A stretch of DNA of 5,374 nucleotides from positions 1 to 5,374 of the forward strand of contig JAIRWW010000287.1 of assembly GCA_031268685.1 (NCBI GenBank). Reading direction: 5' to 3'. Shown piece by piece: positions 1-5,374 of the stretch. The translations under genes and the position numbers were made by a program. Below the pieces are notes generated by a model that was not told the DNA's origin, ran no database searches, and saw only the letters and a program-made list of their open reading frames with translations. The stretch's first letter is position 1. Every line of letters starts with the position of its first letter. Source of the DNA: Azoarcus sp. (GTDB taxonomy: Bacteria > Pseudomonadota > Gammaproteobacteria > Burkholderiales > Rhodocyclaceae).

Positions 1-21
1 GCCCGGCAGCAAGCTTTCCAG

Positions 22-63
22 AAACAAAAAACCGCCGCGCGGGACAGGCAGCCCCGCGCGGCG
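22..63 (-). terminator. Rho-independent terminator of the M48 protease gene
   Basis: Positions 33-43 and 53-63 form a perfect 11-bp, almost entirely G+C stem around a 9-nt loop. Read on the minus strand, the stem is followed after one G by six consecutive T (plus-strand A at 26-31), then GTTTC. This is the textbook intrinsic terminator layout and lies 37 bp beyond the stop codon of the minus-strand protease gene. On the plus strand the stem is followed only by CTTGTTT, so termination in that direction would be weaker. Confidence 0.88.
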
Positions 64-99
64 CTTGTTTGAGGCGCGAACAGCTGTGCGCTTGTTCGC

Positions 100-906
100 T
101 TATTTCTTCTTGGCTGTAATCAGCGCATGAATTTCGTCGGCGCGCTCTTGTGCGCCAGGATGGCTGCTGAACAGCTTGGAGCCGCTTGAAGAGCCTTCGA
201 GTTTCGCCAATTTGCGCATGGCGCTCTCGGCTGCCGGCAGTTTGTACTTGTGGCGCCTCATGAATTCCACGCCATAAGCATCCGATGCGGACTCCTGGGC
301 CTGCGAGAACTGCGCGTTGATGAGCTTCTCGCCCAGTTCGGCGAGCGCTTCGGCACCCAGCCCGCCTTCTGAAACCGCCACCTTGGCAGCAGCGGAGGCG
401 AGATACGCGGTACGCGTTTTCGCCAGGCTGTGACCAAGCTTGACGTGACCGATTTCATGGCCGATCACGCTGCGCAGTTCGTTGTCGTTGAGCAAATCCA
501 TCAGGCCCGAATAGACGCGGATGCTCCCGTCAGCCGTGGCGAAGGCATTGATTTCATCGGTAATGTATACCTTGAAGTTAAGTTCCAGGCCATCTTCATT
601 GCCCAGATTTCTTGTGAGCTTGTTCAGGCGCTTGGCGTATTTATTGGCATCCGGCGCAACTTGGTTCGTGTTGTCCATTTCGGCGACCACCTGCAAGGTC
701 ACCGCCTGCAATTCTTCGTCGCTGACCGTCACCGCCCTGACAGCATCGGTCGCGGCGGACAGGCGCGCTTCGTTGGAACCGTCCCCGAACTGGGTGGCTC
801 CCGCGGCGCCCGAAAGCGCCGCAGCGCCATCCCCTTCGGTAGATAGGCAGGCAGAGAGCAATAATGCGGCAAACAAGCTGCTACAAACGGCAATATGACG
901 GTTCAT
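100..906 (-). CDS. loiP: M48-family zinc metalloprotease lipoprotein, LoiP (YggG)-like
   Basis: The product is a 268-residue envelope metalloprotease. The start chosen is the ATG at 906, because it opens a lipoprotein signal peptide (charged N-terminus, hydrophobic core, lipobox L17-S18-A19-C20) and has a GGAAG ribosome site 8 nt upstream. An in-frame start at 984 would add 26 residues that hide the signal. Leu at +2 after the lipidated Cys suggests outer-membrane sorting. Zinc-site residues visible are H150-E151-I-G-H154, with E205 in ESASD as probable third ligand and D209 beside it. The segments [31 protein letters not shown] and the C-terminal [13 protein letters not shown] closely resemble what I recall of E. 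coli LoiP, a 252-residue outer-membrane protease. By analogy it would cleave misfolded or envelope substrates, but no substrate can be read from the sequence. It is transcribed divergently from purC. Family assignment is firm; orthology to LoiP rather than another small M48 lipoprotein is likely but unproven. Confidence 0.92.
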   Translation of the reverse strand: MNRHIAVCSSLFAALLLSACLSTEGDGAAALSGAAGATQFGDGSNEARLSAATDAVRAVTVSDEELQAVTLQVVAEMDNTNQVAPDANKYAKRLNKLTRNLGNEDGLELNFKVYITDEINAFATADGSIRVYSGLMDLLNDNELRSVIGHEIGHVKLGHSLAKTRTAYLASAAAKVAVSEGGLGAEALAELGEKLINAQFSQAQESASDAYGVEFMRRHKYKLPAAESAMRKLAKLEGSSSGSKLFSSHPGAQERADEIHALITAKKK

Positions 907-914
907 GATTGTTT

Positions 915-919
915 CTTCC
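915..919 (-). promoter_or_regulatory. Ribosome binding site deciding the protease start
   Basis: On the minus strand, GGAAG lies 8 nt before the ATG at 906. Together with the lipoprotein signal peptide that begins there, it supports 906 rather than the longer in-frame start at 984. Confidence 0.7.
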
Positions 920-938
920 AGTGTGATCAAGTTGAAAA

Positions 939-962
939 CGCGGCATTTCGTTAAATACCGCG
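939..962 (-). promoter_or_regulatory. Leader hairpin with T-tract upstream of the protease (attenuator candidate)
   Basis: On the minus strand, bases 962 to 939 fold into a 10-bp stem (CGCGGUAUUU with AAAUGCCGCG) around an AACG tetraloop. All pairs are Watson-Crick except one G-U wobble. On the plus strand the same position is a C-A mismatch, so the structure is complete only in RNA of the protease gene. It is followed directly by TTTT (plus strand 935-938), giving a short intrinsic-terminator shape 32 nt before the start codon. It could be an attenuator, a leader-stabilising hairpin or chance. The structure is seen directly; the role is inferred. Confidence 0.45.
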
Positions 963-982
963 CGCTTCGAAAAACACTTGGC

Positions 983-1010
983 ATTCTATCAATATGCGAT
1001 CAAGAGTCCA
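983..1010 (-). promoter_or_regulatory. Candidate sigma-70 promoter for the protease gene
   Basis: On the minus strand, TGGACT (1010-1005, four of six matches to TTGACA) and TAGAAT (988-983, five of six matches to TATAAT) are separated by 16 bp. Transcription would begin near 976, giving a leader of about 70 nt that contains the hairpin at 939-962. This is consensus matching by eye only. Confidence 0.4.
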
Positions 1011-1113
1011 CTCTGTTGTCGTATTTCAGCCCACCGCCCGGCGGCCCCGTTTATCCGCTCCGGCGGGCCGGGCAGCACAAGCAGGCGCGCGGAACGAGTC
1101 CGGGCTTCACCTA

Positions 1114-1119
1114 TATAAT
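1114..1119 (+). promoter_or_regulatory. Candidate -10 box of the purC promoter
   Basis: A perfect TATAAT lies 31 bp before the purC GTG start. No recognisable TTGACA-like -35 box occurs 16-18 bp upstream (the region reads GCGCGGAACG), and no extended -10 TG is present. If used, transcription would start near 1126 and leave a leader of about 25 nt. The box overlaps an in-frame ATG at 1118, which therefore could not be translated from this promoter. Confidence 0.45.
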
Positions 1120-1140
1120 GCACGGCCTGTCATGCACCCC

Positions 1141-1146
1141 GGAAAA
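1141..1146 (+). promoter_or_regulatory. Ribosome binding site of purC
   Basis: GGAAAA ends 4 nt before the GTG at 1151 (the GGAA core is 6 nt away). It favours this GTG over the upstream in-frame ATG at 1118, which has only a pyrimidine-rich CTTCACCTATATA before it. Confidence 0.6.
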
Positions 1147-1150
1147 CGCC

Positions 1151-2065
1151 GTGAGCACACCGCTGTTTGAATCCTCCATCGAAAGCCTGCCGCTCCTTGG
1201 CCGCGGCAAAGTCCGCGATATTTATGCGGTCGATGACGACAAGCTGCTGATCGTCACCAGCGACCGCTTGTCGGCATTCGACGTCATCCTCCCCGATCCG
1301 ATCCCGGACAAGGGACGGGTGCTTACCGCGACGGCCAATTTCTGGTTCGCCCGCCTCGGGCATGTCATCGCAAACCAGCTAACGGATATCGCGCCCGAGA
1401 ACGTCGTCGCGCCCGGCGAGCAAGAGCAGGTTCGCGGCCGCGCCCTCGTAGTCAAGCGGCTCAAGCCCTTGCCAATCGAAGCCGTAGTGCGCGGATACCT
1501 CATCGGTTCCGGTTGGAAGGATTACCAGGCGAGCGGCTCGGTCTGCGGCATCGCCCTGCCGCCGGGGCTGAAACAGGCGGCAAGGCTGCCGCAGCCTATC
1601 TTTACCCCGGCAAGCAAGGCCGAAGCCGGGGAGCATGACGAAAATCTGTCCTTCGAGCAGGCGCGCGCCCATTGCGAAGCGGCCATCGGCCCCAATGGCG
1701 CGACACTGGCTGAACAGGCGCGCGAAGCCGCCATCGCGCTTTACCGCGAGGCAGCCGCTTACGCCGCCGGGCACGGCATCATCATCGCCGATACAAAGTT
1801 CGAGTTCGGCATCGACGCCGCTGGCGTCCTTCACCTGATCGACGAAGTGCTCACGCCGGACTCTTCCCGCTTCTGGCCCGCCGACGATTACCGCGAAGGC
1901 ACAAGCCCTCCTTCGTTCGACAAACAATACGTGCGCGATTACCTCGAAACCCTCGACTGGGATAAAAAAGCGCCCGGGCCAAGACTGCCGACGGAAGTCA
2001 TCACACGCACCGCCGACAAATATCGCGAAGCCTATTTTCGTCTCACCGGGCAAACGCTGCCCTGA
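1151..2065 (+). CDS. purC: Phosphoribosylaminoimidazole-succinocarboxamide (SAICAR) synthase
   Basis: This cytoplasmic enzyme of de novo purine synthesis joins L-aspartate to CAIR using ATP, giving SAICAR. The product is 304 residues, matching the longer form of the family (about 300, as in yeast Ade1) rather than the shorter E. coli form (about 237). Visible signatures are the N-terminal nucleotide-binding loop GRGKVRD (17-23), SDRLSAFDV soon after, [14 protein letters not shown] (108-121, first family signature), [17 protein letters not shown] in the middle, and [12 protein letters not shown] (231-242, second family signature). The GTG start was chosen because of the ribosome site just upstream and because [10 protein letters not shown] is the expected N-terminus of this form. 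Continuing in frame upstream to 905 gives residues of no family resemblance that cross the promoter region. No other pur genes are in the window. A strong hairpin follows its stop, so it may be a single-gene transcript or incompletely terminated before prlC. Confidence 0.97.
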   Translation: MSTPLFESSIESLPLLGRGKVRDIYAVDDDKLLIVTSDRLSAFDVILPDPIPDKGRVLTATANFWFARLGHVIANQLTDIAPENVVAPGEQEQVRGRALVVKRLKPLPIEAVVRGYLIGSGWKDYQASGSVCGIALPPGLKQAARLPQPIFTPASKAEAGEHDENLSFEQARAHCEAAIGPNGATLAEQAREAAIALYREAAAYAAGHGIIIADTKFEFGIDAAGVLHLIDEVLTPDSSRFWPADDYREGTSPPSFDKQYVRDYLETLDWDKKAPGPRLPTEVITRTADKYREAYFRLTGQTLP

Positions 2066-2079
2066 AAAATCCGCGCGCA

Positions 2080-2140
2080 ATGCGCCGACAATGAGTTGCG
2101 GTCCGTCCACGCATCTCATTGTCGGCGCATGTTTGTTTTC
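2080..2140 (+). terminator. Intrinsic terminator after purC
   Basis: Positions 2080-2095 and 2115-2130 form a perfect 16-bp inverted repeat. The stem can continue inward past one T-T mismatch with four more pairs (2097-2100 with 2110-2113), leaving a 9-nt loop. The 3' arm is followed by GTTTGTTTTC. The hairpin starts 14 bp after the purC stop and ends 36 bp before the prlC ATG. The T-tract is interrupted by G, so termination may be incomplete. Confidence 0.78.
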
Positions 2141-2166
2141 CACCATCCTCATTCCGGATTCCGACC

Positions 2167-4278
2167 ATGACCGCCAATGCCAATACCAACCCCCTGCTCG
2201 ATTTTTCCGGGCTGCCCCGCTTCTCCGATATCCGCCCCGAGCACGTCGCGCCCGCAATCCGCTCGCTGCTCGCCGAATACGGCGGCCTGATAGAGCGTTT
2301 GACCGCCGATCCCGCCCCGCCGACCTGGGATGGATTCATCGAGCCGATGACTGCCACAGGCGAACGCCTTGGCCATGCCTGGGGAATCGTCGGCCACCTG
2401 CATGCCGTCCTGGATATTCCCCCTTGGCGCGAGGCGTACAACGCCATGCTGCCGGAAGTTTCGAGTTTCTACGCTGGCCTGGGGCAAAACCTCGCGCTTT
2501 TCAGCAAATACAAGGCATTCGCCGCCAGCCCCGAATACGCAGCTTCGAATCCGGTACGCCGCCGCATTATTGACCACGAAATCCGTGACTTCCGCCTCTC
2601 GGGGGCCGAACTGCCGGAGGCGCTCAAACCGCGTTTCAAGGCCATCCAGGAAGAACTCTCTCAACTGGCAGCCAAGTTTTCCGAAAATCTGCTCGATGCG
2701 ACAAATGCCCATGCCGAGTGGGTCGACGACGAAGCAGGACTGGCCGGCATCCCCGCCGACGCACGGGCCGCCGCGCGCGCGGCAGCGGAAAAGGATGGCC
2801 GTCCGGGCTGGAAGTTCACCCTGCACATGCCTTCCTGGCTGCCTGTGATGCAATACGCCGACGACCGCGCCCTGCGCGCGCGCATGTATCGCGCCCACGC
2901 CACCCGCGCCTCGGAGTTGTGCACCGACGGCAACGGCGCGGCGGCATGGGACAACGGCCCCCTGATTGGCCGCATCCTCGCCCTGCGCGCGGAGGCAGCG
3001 GCGCTACTCGGCTACCGCAATTACGCTGAAGTCTCACTCGTGCCCAAGATGGCGGATTCGCCAGCGCAGGCACTCGCCTTTTTGCGCGAATTGGCGGCGA
3101 AGGCCGGGCCTTTCGCCAGGCGCGACCTGGCCGAACTGCGCGATTTCGCCCGCGAAGAACTCGGACTGGAACCGTTGGAACCCTGGGATGTCGCTTACGC
3201 TTCAGAGAAACTGCGCGAGCAGCGCTACGCTTATTCCGACCAGGAAGTGAAGCAATACTTTCCAGAGCCGTGCGTACTCGACGGCCTTTTCACCGTCATC
3301 CGCAAGCTTTATGGCGTCGACATCACCGCCGATGAAGCGCCGCGCTGGGATGAAGACATACGGTTTTTCCGTATCGAGAAAAACGGTGAACTGATAGGGC
3401 AGTTCTATCTCGATCTGCACGCCCGCGACAGCAAACGCGGCGGGGCATGGATGGATTCAGCCCGCAGCCGCCGGCGCGGCGCAAATGGAAGCGTCACGAC
3501 GCCGATGGCTTATCTCGTATGCAATTTCCCCGCCCCCATCGACGGCAAGCCCGCCACGTTTACCCATGACGACGTACTCACGCTCTTTCACGAAACCGGG
3601 CATGGACTGCATCATCTACTCACCCGTGTCGACGAACTTGCCGTCTCCGGCATCAACGGCGTGGAGTGGGATGCGGTCGAACTGCCGAGCCAATTCATGG
3701 AAAACTTTTGCTGGGAATGGGATGTGCTCGCGGCAATGACAGCTCATGTCGATACCGGCGAGTCTCTGCCGCGCGCGCTCTACGACAAGATGATCGCGGC
3801 GCGCAATTTCCAGAGCGGCATGCAAATGGCGCGGCAGATTGAATTCTCGCTTTTCGACCTGTTGCTGCACGATGGAGCGATACATGGCGAAGTTGCCGAA
3901 AGCGTTCCCATCGGCGATGTGTTGGCGCTTCTCGACGAAGTGCGACGCGAAGTCGCCGTGCTTTTCCCGCCAGACTGGCATCGTTTCCCGCACAGCTTCT
4001 CGCACATTTTCGCGGGCGGCTATGCCGCCGGTTACTACAGTTACAAATGGGCCGAAGTGCTTTCGGCCGATGCTTTCGCGGCATTCGAGGAAGCAGCCGA
4101 TGGACAGGCGGACGGCAAGCATGGCAGCCTGCTTGACCGTGTCACCGGCGAACGTTTCTGGCGCGAGATTCTCGCAGTCGGGGGCAGCAGGCCTGCGCTG
4201 GAATCCTTTGTGGCTTTCCGGGGTCGTGAACCGTCGGTTGACGCGCTTCTACGTCACAACGGAATGGTGGGCACATGA
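2167..4278 (+). CDS. prlC: Oligopeptidase A (M3-family zinc metallopeptidase)
   Basis: The product is a 703-residue cytoplasmic oligopeptidase, close to the 680 residues of E. coli OpdA/PrlC, which degrades short peptides including cleaved signal peptides. It is related to thimet oligopeptidase. The N-terminus NPLLDFSGLPRFSDIRPEHVAPAI is typical of the family. The catalytic site is H475-E476-T-G-H479, with E505 in VELPSQFMEN as third zinc ligand, matching Glu502 of thimet oligopeptidase. The C-terminal H613-IFAGGYAAGYYSY block supplies Y619, Y623 and Y626, which align with substrate-contacting Tyr605, Tyr609 and Tyr612 of thimet oligopeptidase. No signal peptide is present. The start at 2167 gives the expected N-terminus but has only a weak ribosome site (GGA, 8 nt upstream). 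A longer TTG-initiated reading from 2119 would begin inside the terminator stem and is rejected. Its stop overlaps the next gene by 4 bp. Nothing essential is missing. Confidence 0.96.
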   Translation: MTANANTNPLLDFSGLPRFSDIRPEHVAPAIRSLLAEYGGLIERLTADPAPPTWDGFIEPMTATGERLGHAWGIVGHLHAVLDIPPWREAYNAMLPEVSSFYAGLGQNLALFSKYKAFAASPEYAASNPVRRRIIDHEIRDFRLSGAELPEALKPRFKAIQEELSQLAAKFSENLLDATNAHAEWVDDEAGLAGIPADARAAARAAAEKDGRPGWKFTLHMPSWLPVMQYADDRALRARMYRAHATRASELCTDGNGAAAWDNGPLIGRILALRAEAAALLGYRNYAEVSLVPKMADSPAQALAFLRELAAKAGPFARRDLAELRDFAREELGLEPLEPWDVAYASEKLREQRYAYSDQEVKQYFPEPCVLDGLFTVIRKLYGVDITADEAPRWDEDIRFFRIEKNGELIGQFYLDLHARDSKRGGAWMDSARSRRRGANGSVTTPMAYLVCNFPAPIDGKPATFTHDDVLTLFHETGHGLHHLLTRVDELAVSGINGVEWDAVELPSQFMENFCWEWDVLAAMTAHVDTGESLPRALYDKMIAARNFQSGMQMARQIEFSLFDLLLHDGAIHGEVAESVPIGDVLALLDEVRREVAVLFPPDWHRFPHSFSHIFAGGYAAGYYSYKWAEVLSADAFAAFEEAADGQADGKHGSLLDRVTGERFWREILAVGGSRPALESFVAFRGREPSVDALLRHNGMVGT

Positions 4279-4748
4279 TGAACATAACAATAAACATCCC
4301 GGTCGCCGTACTGATTGTCTTTGCGTCGACCGCCGCCATGGCCGAACCTTCGGCCATTTACCGCTGGAAAGACAACAAGGGCCACATCCATTACTCGGAC
4401 AAGCCACCGCCGGGAGATAGGGCAGAACCCATTGAGTTTGCCAGCAAGACTCCCGCGTCAGCCCCATCCTACGCGACCCGCAAGGCTATCCAGGATTTCC
4501 CGGTAACGCTTTTCACCTCAGTCAATTGCAGGCAATTATGCGATGACGCGCGCGATCTTCTGGAAAAACGCGAAGTGCCTTTCGTCGAGCACCAGATCGG
4601 CACGGAAGCTGATCTCAGCGCTTTTTATAAGCGCTTCGGCGACGCGGCTGAAATTCCCGTCCTGACGGTGGGCACGATGCCGTTCATGGGATTCGAGCCG
4701 ATCGGCTGGCACCGGCAACTCGATCTTGCCGGGTATCCCAAAAAATAA
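4275..4748 (+). CDS. Secreted DUF4124-glutaredoxin-fold protein
   Basis: The product is 157 residues with three parts. Residues 1-23 are a Sec signal peptide with probable cleavage after Ala-Met-Ala23. Residues about 28-56 (IYRWKDNKGHIHYSDKPPP) are a DUF4124 domain, commonly found at the N-terminus of exported proteobacterial proteins. Residues about 76-155 resemble a glutaredoxin fold: a beta strand FPVTLFTS, cysteines C85 and C89, a helix DDARDLLEKREVPF, and the cis-proline-type motif IPVLTVG (P128) ending GFEP. The cysteines are spaced CxxxC, not the usual CxxC. A periplasmic thiol-disulfide role is plausible, but partner and activity are unknown. The start lies in ATGATGA, which overlaps the prlC stop. 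Two adjacent ATGs (4275 and 4278) are possible, and GGTGGG at 4266-4271 is spaced somewhat better for the second. Co-expression by translational coupling with prlC is likely. Confidence 0.85.
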   Translation: MMNITINIPVAVLIVFASTAAMAEPSAIYRWKDNKGHIHYSDKPPPGDRAEPIEFASKTPASAPSYATRKAIQDFPVTLFTSVNCRQLCDDARDLLEKREVPFVEHQIGTEADLSAFYKRFGDAAEIPVLTVGTMPFMGFEPIGWHRQLDLAGYPKK

Positions 4749-4791
4749 AGAAAGCCCTGAACAATCGGCCCCCGTCCGTTTGGGCTGAGCC

Positions 4792-4823
4792 GGTCATTGC
4801 CCGTAATCTCACGGGCAATGACC
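4792..4823. terminator. Perfect 13-bp hairpin between convergent genes
   Basis: GGTCATTGCCCGT (4792-4804) and its exact reverse complement (4811-4823) flank a 6-nt loop AATCTC. The hairpin lies 43 bp after the glutaredoxin-like gene and 59 bp beyond the end of the convergent gene, so a bidirectional terminator is the natural reading. Neither strand has a T-tract after the stem (TTGGACA on plus, GGCTCAG on minus). It would therefore not be a classical intrinsic terminator; mRNA 3'-end stabilisation is an alternative. Confidence 0.5.
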
Positions 4824-4882
4824 TTGGACAGGCCAGGGGCAAACGAAATTGAACGGAATTGCTGAAGAAAACGCGGGCAGGG

Positions 4883-5374
4883 TCAGAACGGCGACAGGCC
4901 CAAAAGGGATTCGAGCGGCGCGGCCTTGCCGTTGAGCTTCAGTTCGCCTTCCCGAAGAACCGCGTCCAGGCTCAACATGCCGTCCTTTTCGACAAGAATG
5001 CCGCCATCGATCATCCCGGCGATATGCTGGTCGATCTGCTCTTTCGTCGGTTTCCGGACAGGCTCGTCCTCGCCTTCGCCTTCGCTTTCGCCATCATCGA
5101 AGGCATTGGCCTCCAGTTCATCTTCGTACATCTGCTCGCCTGCTAAGCGACCGGCCAGCGTGCGCGGCAAGCTCAATTGCCAGTCGGCGGCGATTTTGGT
5201 CGCGTCGATCTCAGCCACAGTGGCTATATCGCCCGTACCGACGTAGCTGATACGAAAATTCAGTGCTACATCGCCTTCCGCCCAATGGGCGCTGGCGTCC
5301 TTGATGGACAAGACCGGCTGGCGCTGCAAAAGCTTCACAGACTGCTCCTGCGCCACAATCAGCGCCGCCTGTTC
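4883..5374 (-). CDS. YdgA-like DUF945 family protein, C-terminal part (5' end outside window)
   Basis: This is the last 163 residues of a longer protein. The frame stays open to the window edge (beginning EQAALIVAQEQSV), so the GTG at 5356 is not taken as the start and the N-terminus, where DUF945 proteins carry a signal or membrane segment, is not visible. The segment LQRQPVLSIKDASAHWAEGDVALNFRISYVG resembles the repeated beta-strand pattern of the YdgA/DUF945 family. The end, GGILVEKDGMLSLDAVLREGELKLNGK, matches its usual 'glL..dG..l...~~.~G.l.vNGk' finish. Between them is an acidic, low-complexity stretch (DDGESEGEGEDE) encoded by hexanucleotide repeats at 5064-5093. Function of the family is poorly defined; an envelope location is inferred from relatives. 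The family call rests on motif memory, not a search. Confidence 0.65.
   Translation of the reverse strand, partial: EQAALIVAQEQSVKLLQRQPVLSIKDASAHWAEGDVALNFRISYVGTGDIATVAEIDATKIAADWQLSLPRTLAGRLAGEQMYEDELEANAFDDGESEGEGEDEPVRKPTKEQIDQHIAGMIDGGILVEKDGMLSLDAVLREGELKLNGKAAPLESLLGLSPF
5064..5093. repeat. Degenerate hexanucleotide repeat (TCGCCT-like, five units)
   Basis: The units read TCGTCC, TCGCCT, TCGCCT, TCGCTT, TCGCCA. On the coding (minus) strand they encode alternating Gly/Ser/Asp-Glu residues within GESEGEGEDE of the DUF945-like protein. Unit length is a multiple of three, so gain or loss of units would keep the frame. Confidence 0.6.

Noticed and set aside
1..21. Left edge of the window before the protease terminator
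   Set aside because: Too short to assign to any gene; no feature is claimed.
430..898. Two plus-strand open frames opposite the protease gene
   Set aside because: The minus-strand frame has a lipoprotein signal, zinc motif and terminator; these opposite frames have no motif or ribosome site.
1036..1073. Imperfect GC-rich inverted repeat (GCCCGGC with GCCGGGC) upstream of the purC -10 box
   Set aside because: Only 7 bp pair cleanly, with mismatches inside and no T-tract; such arms arise easily in GC-rich DNA. No known purine operator motif was recognised here.
1379..2257. A long minus-strand open frame (292 codons) opposite purC
   Set aside because: It lies antisense to a clearly identified gene, has Arg/Gly-rich sequence with no recognisable domain, and runs across the purC terminator. 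GC-rich genes commonly leave such shadow frames.
2149..4122. Several minus-strand open frames opposite prlC (for example 2149-2898 and 3616-4122)
   Set aside because: prlC is intact over its whole length with all catalytic residues; the antisense frames show no family resemblance.
4765..4788. Small 7-bp hairpin with one G-U pair just after the DUF4124-glutaredoxin gene
   Set aside because: Weak stem, 10-nt loop and no T-tract; the perfect hairpin next to it at 4792-4823 is the better termination candidate.
4859..5146. Plus-strand open frame with a hydrophobic C-terminus (ending FAFAFAIIEGIGLQFIFVHLLAC)
   Set aside because: The membrane-like end is the antisense reading of the acidic hexanucleotide repeat in the DUF945-like gene, so the hydrophobicity is a by-product; it has no good ribosome site.

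Overview
The window looks like an ordinary chromosomal stretch of a GC-rich Gram-negative proteobacterium, most likely a betaproteobacterium. This is inferred from protein style: a long-form PurC starting TPLFESSI, a secreted DUF4124-glutaredoxin protein, a YdgA/DUF945-type C-terminus and a LoiP-like lipoprotein protease. No genus can be named from the sequence alone. Coding density is high, with five protein genes (one cut by the window edge). No rRNA, tRNA, CRISPR array, insertion sequence or phage gene was seen.

Layout from left to right. Positions 1-22 are too short to assign. A strong intrinsic terminator (about 22-63, minus strand) ends a LoiP-like M48 metalloprotease lipoprotein (100-906, minus). 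A 244-bp divergent intergenic region (907-1150) follows. It holds a candidate promoter and a terminator-like leader hairpin for the protease, and a TATAAT box for the gene on the other side. purC (SAICAR synthase) runs 1151-2065 on the plus strand from a GTG start and is followed by a long hairpin with a T-rich tail. Only 36 bp after that hairpin begins prlC, an M3-family oligopeptidase A (2167-4278). Its stop overlaps the start of a small secreted DUF4124-glutaredoxin protein (4275-4748), so these two are probably translationally coupled. A 134-bp gap between convergent genes contains a perfect 13-bp hairpin. The window ends in the C-terminal part of a YdgA/DUF945-like protein (4883 to beyond 5374, minus).

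The genes do not form one obvious pathway. PurC acts in cytoplasmic purine synthesis. PrlC degrades peptides in the cytoplasm, including cleaved signal peptides in E. coli. The LoiP-like protease, the DUF4124-glutaredoxin protein and the DUF945 protein all point to the cell envelope or periplasm. I did not find an evident undescribed system. The points most worth a second look are the terminator-like hairpin in the protease leader, the CxxxC spacing in the secreted glutaredoxin, the missing obvious promoter between the purC hairpin and prlC, and a hexanucleotide repeat encoding an acidic stretch in the DUF945 protein.
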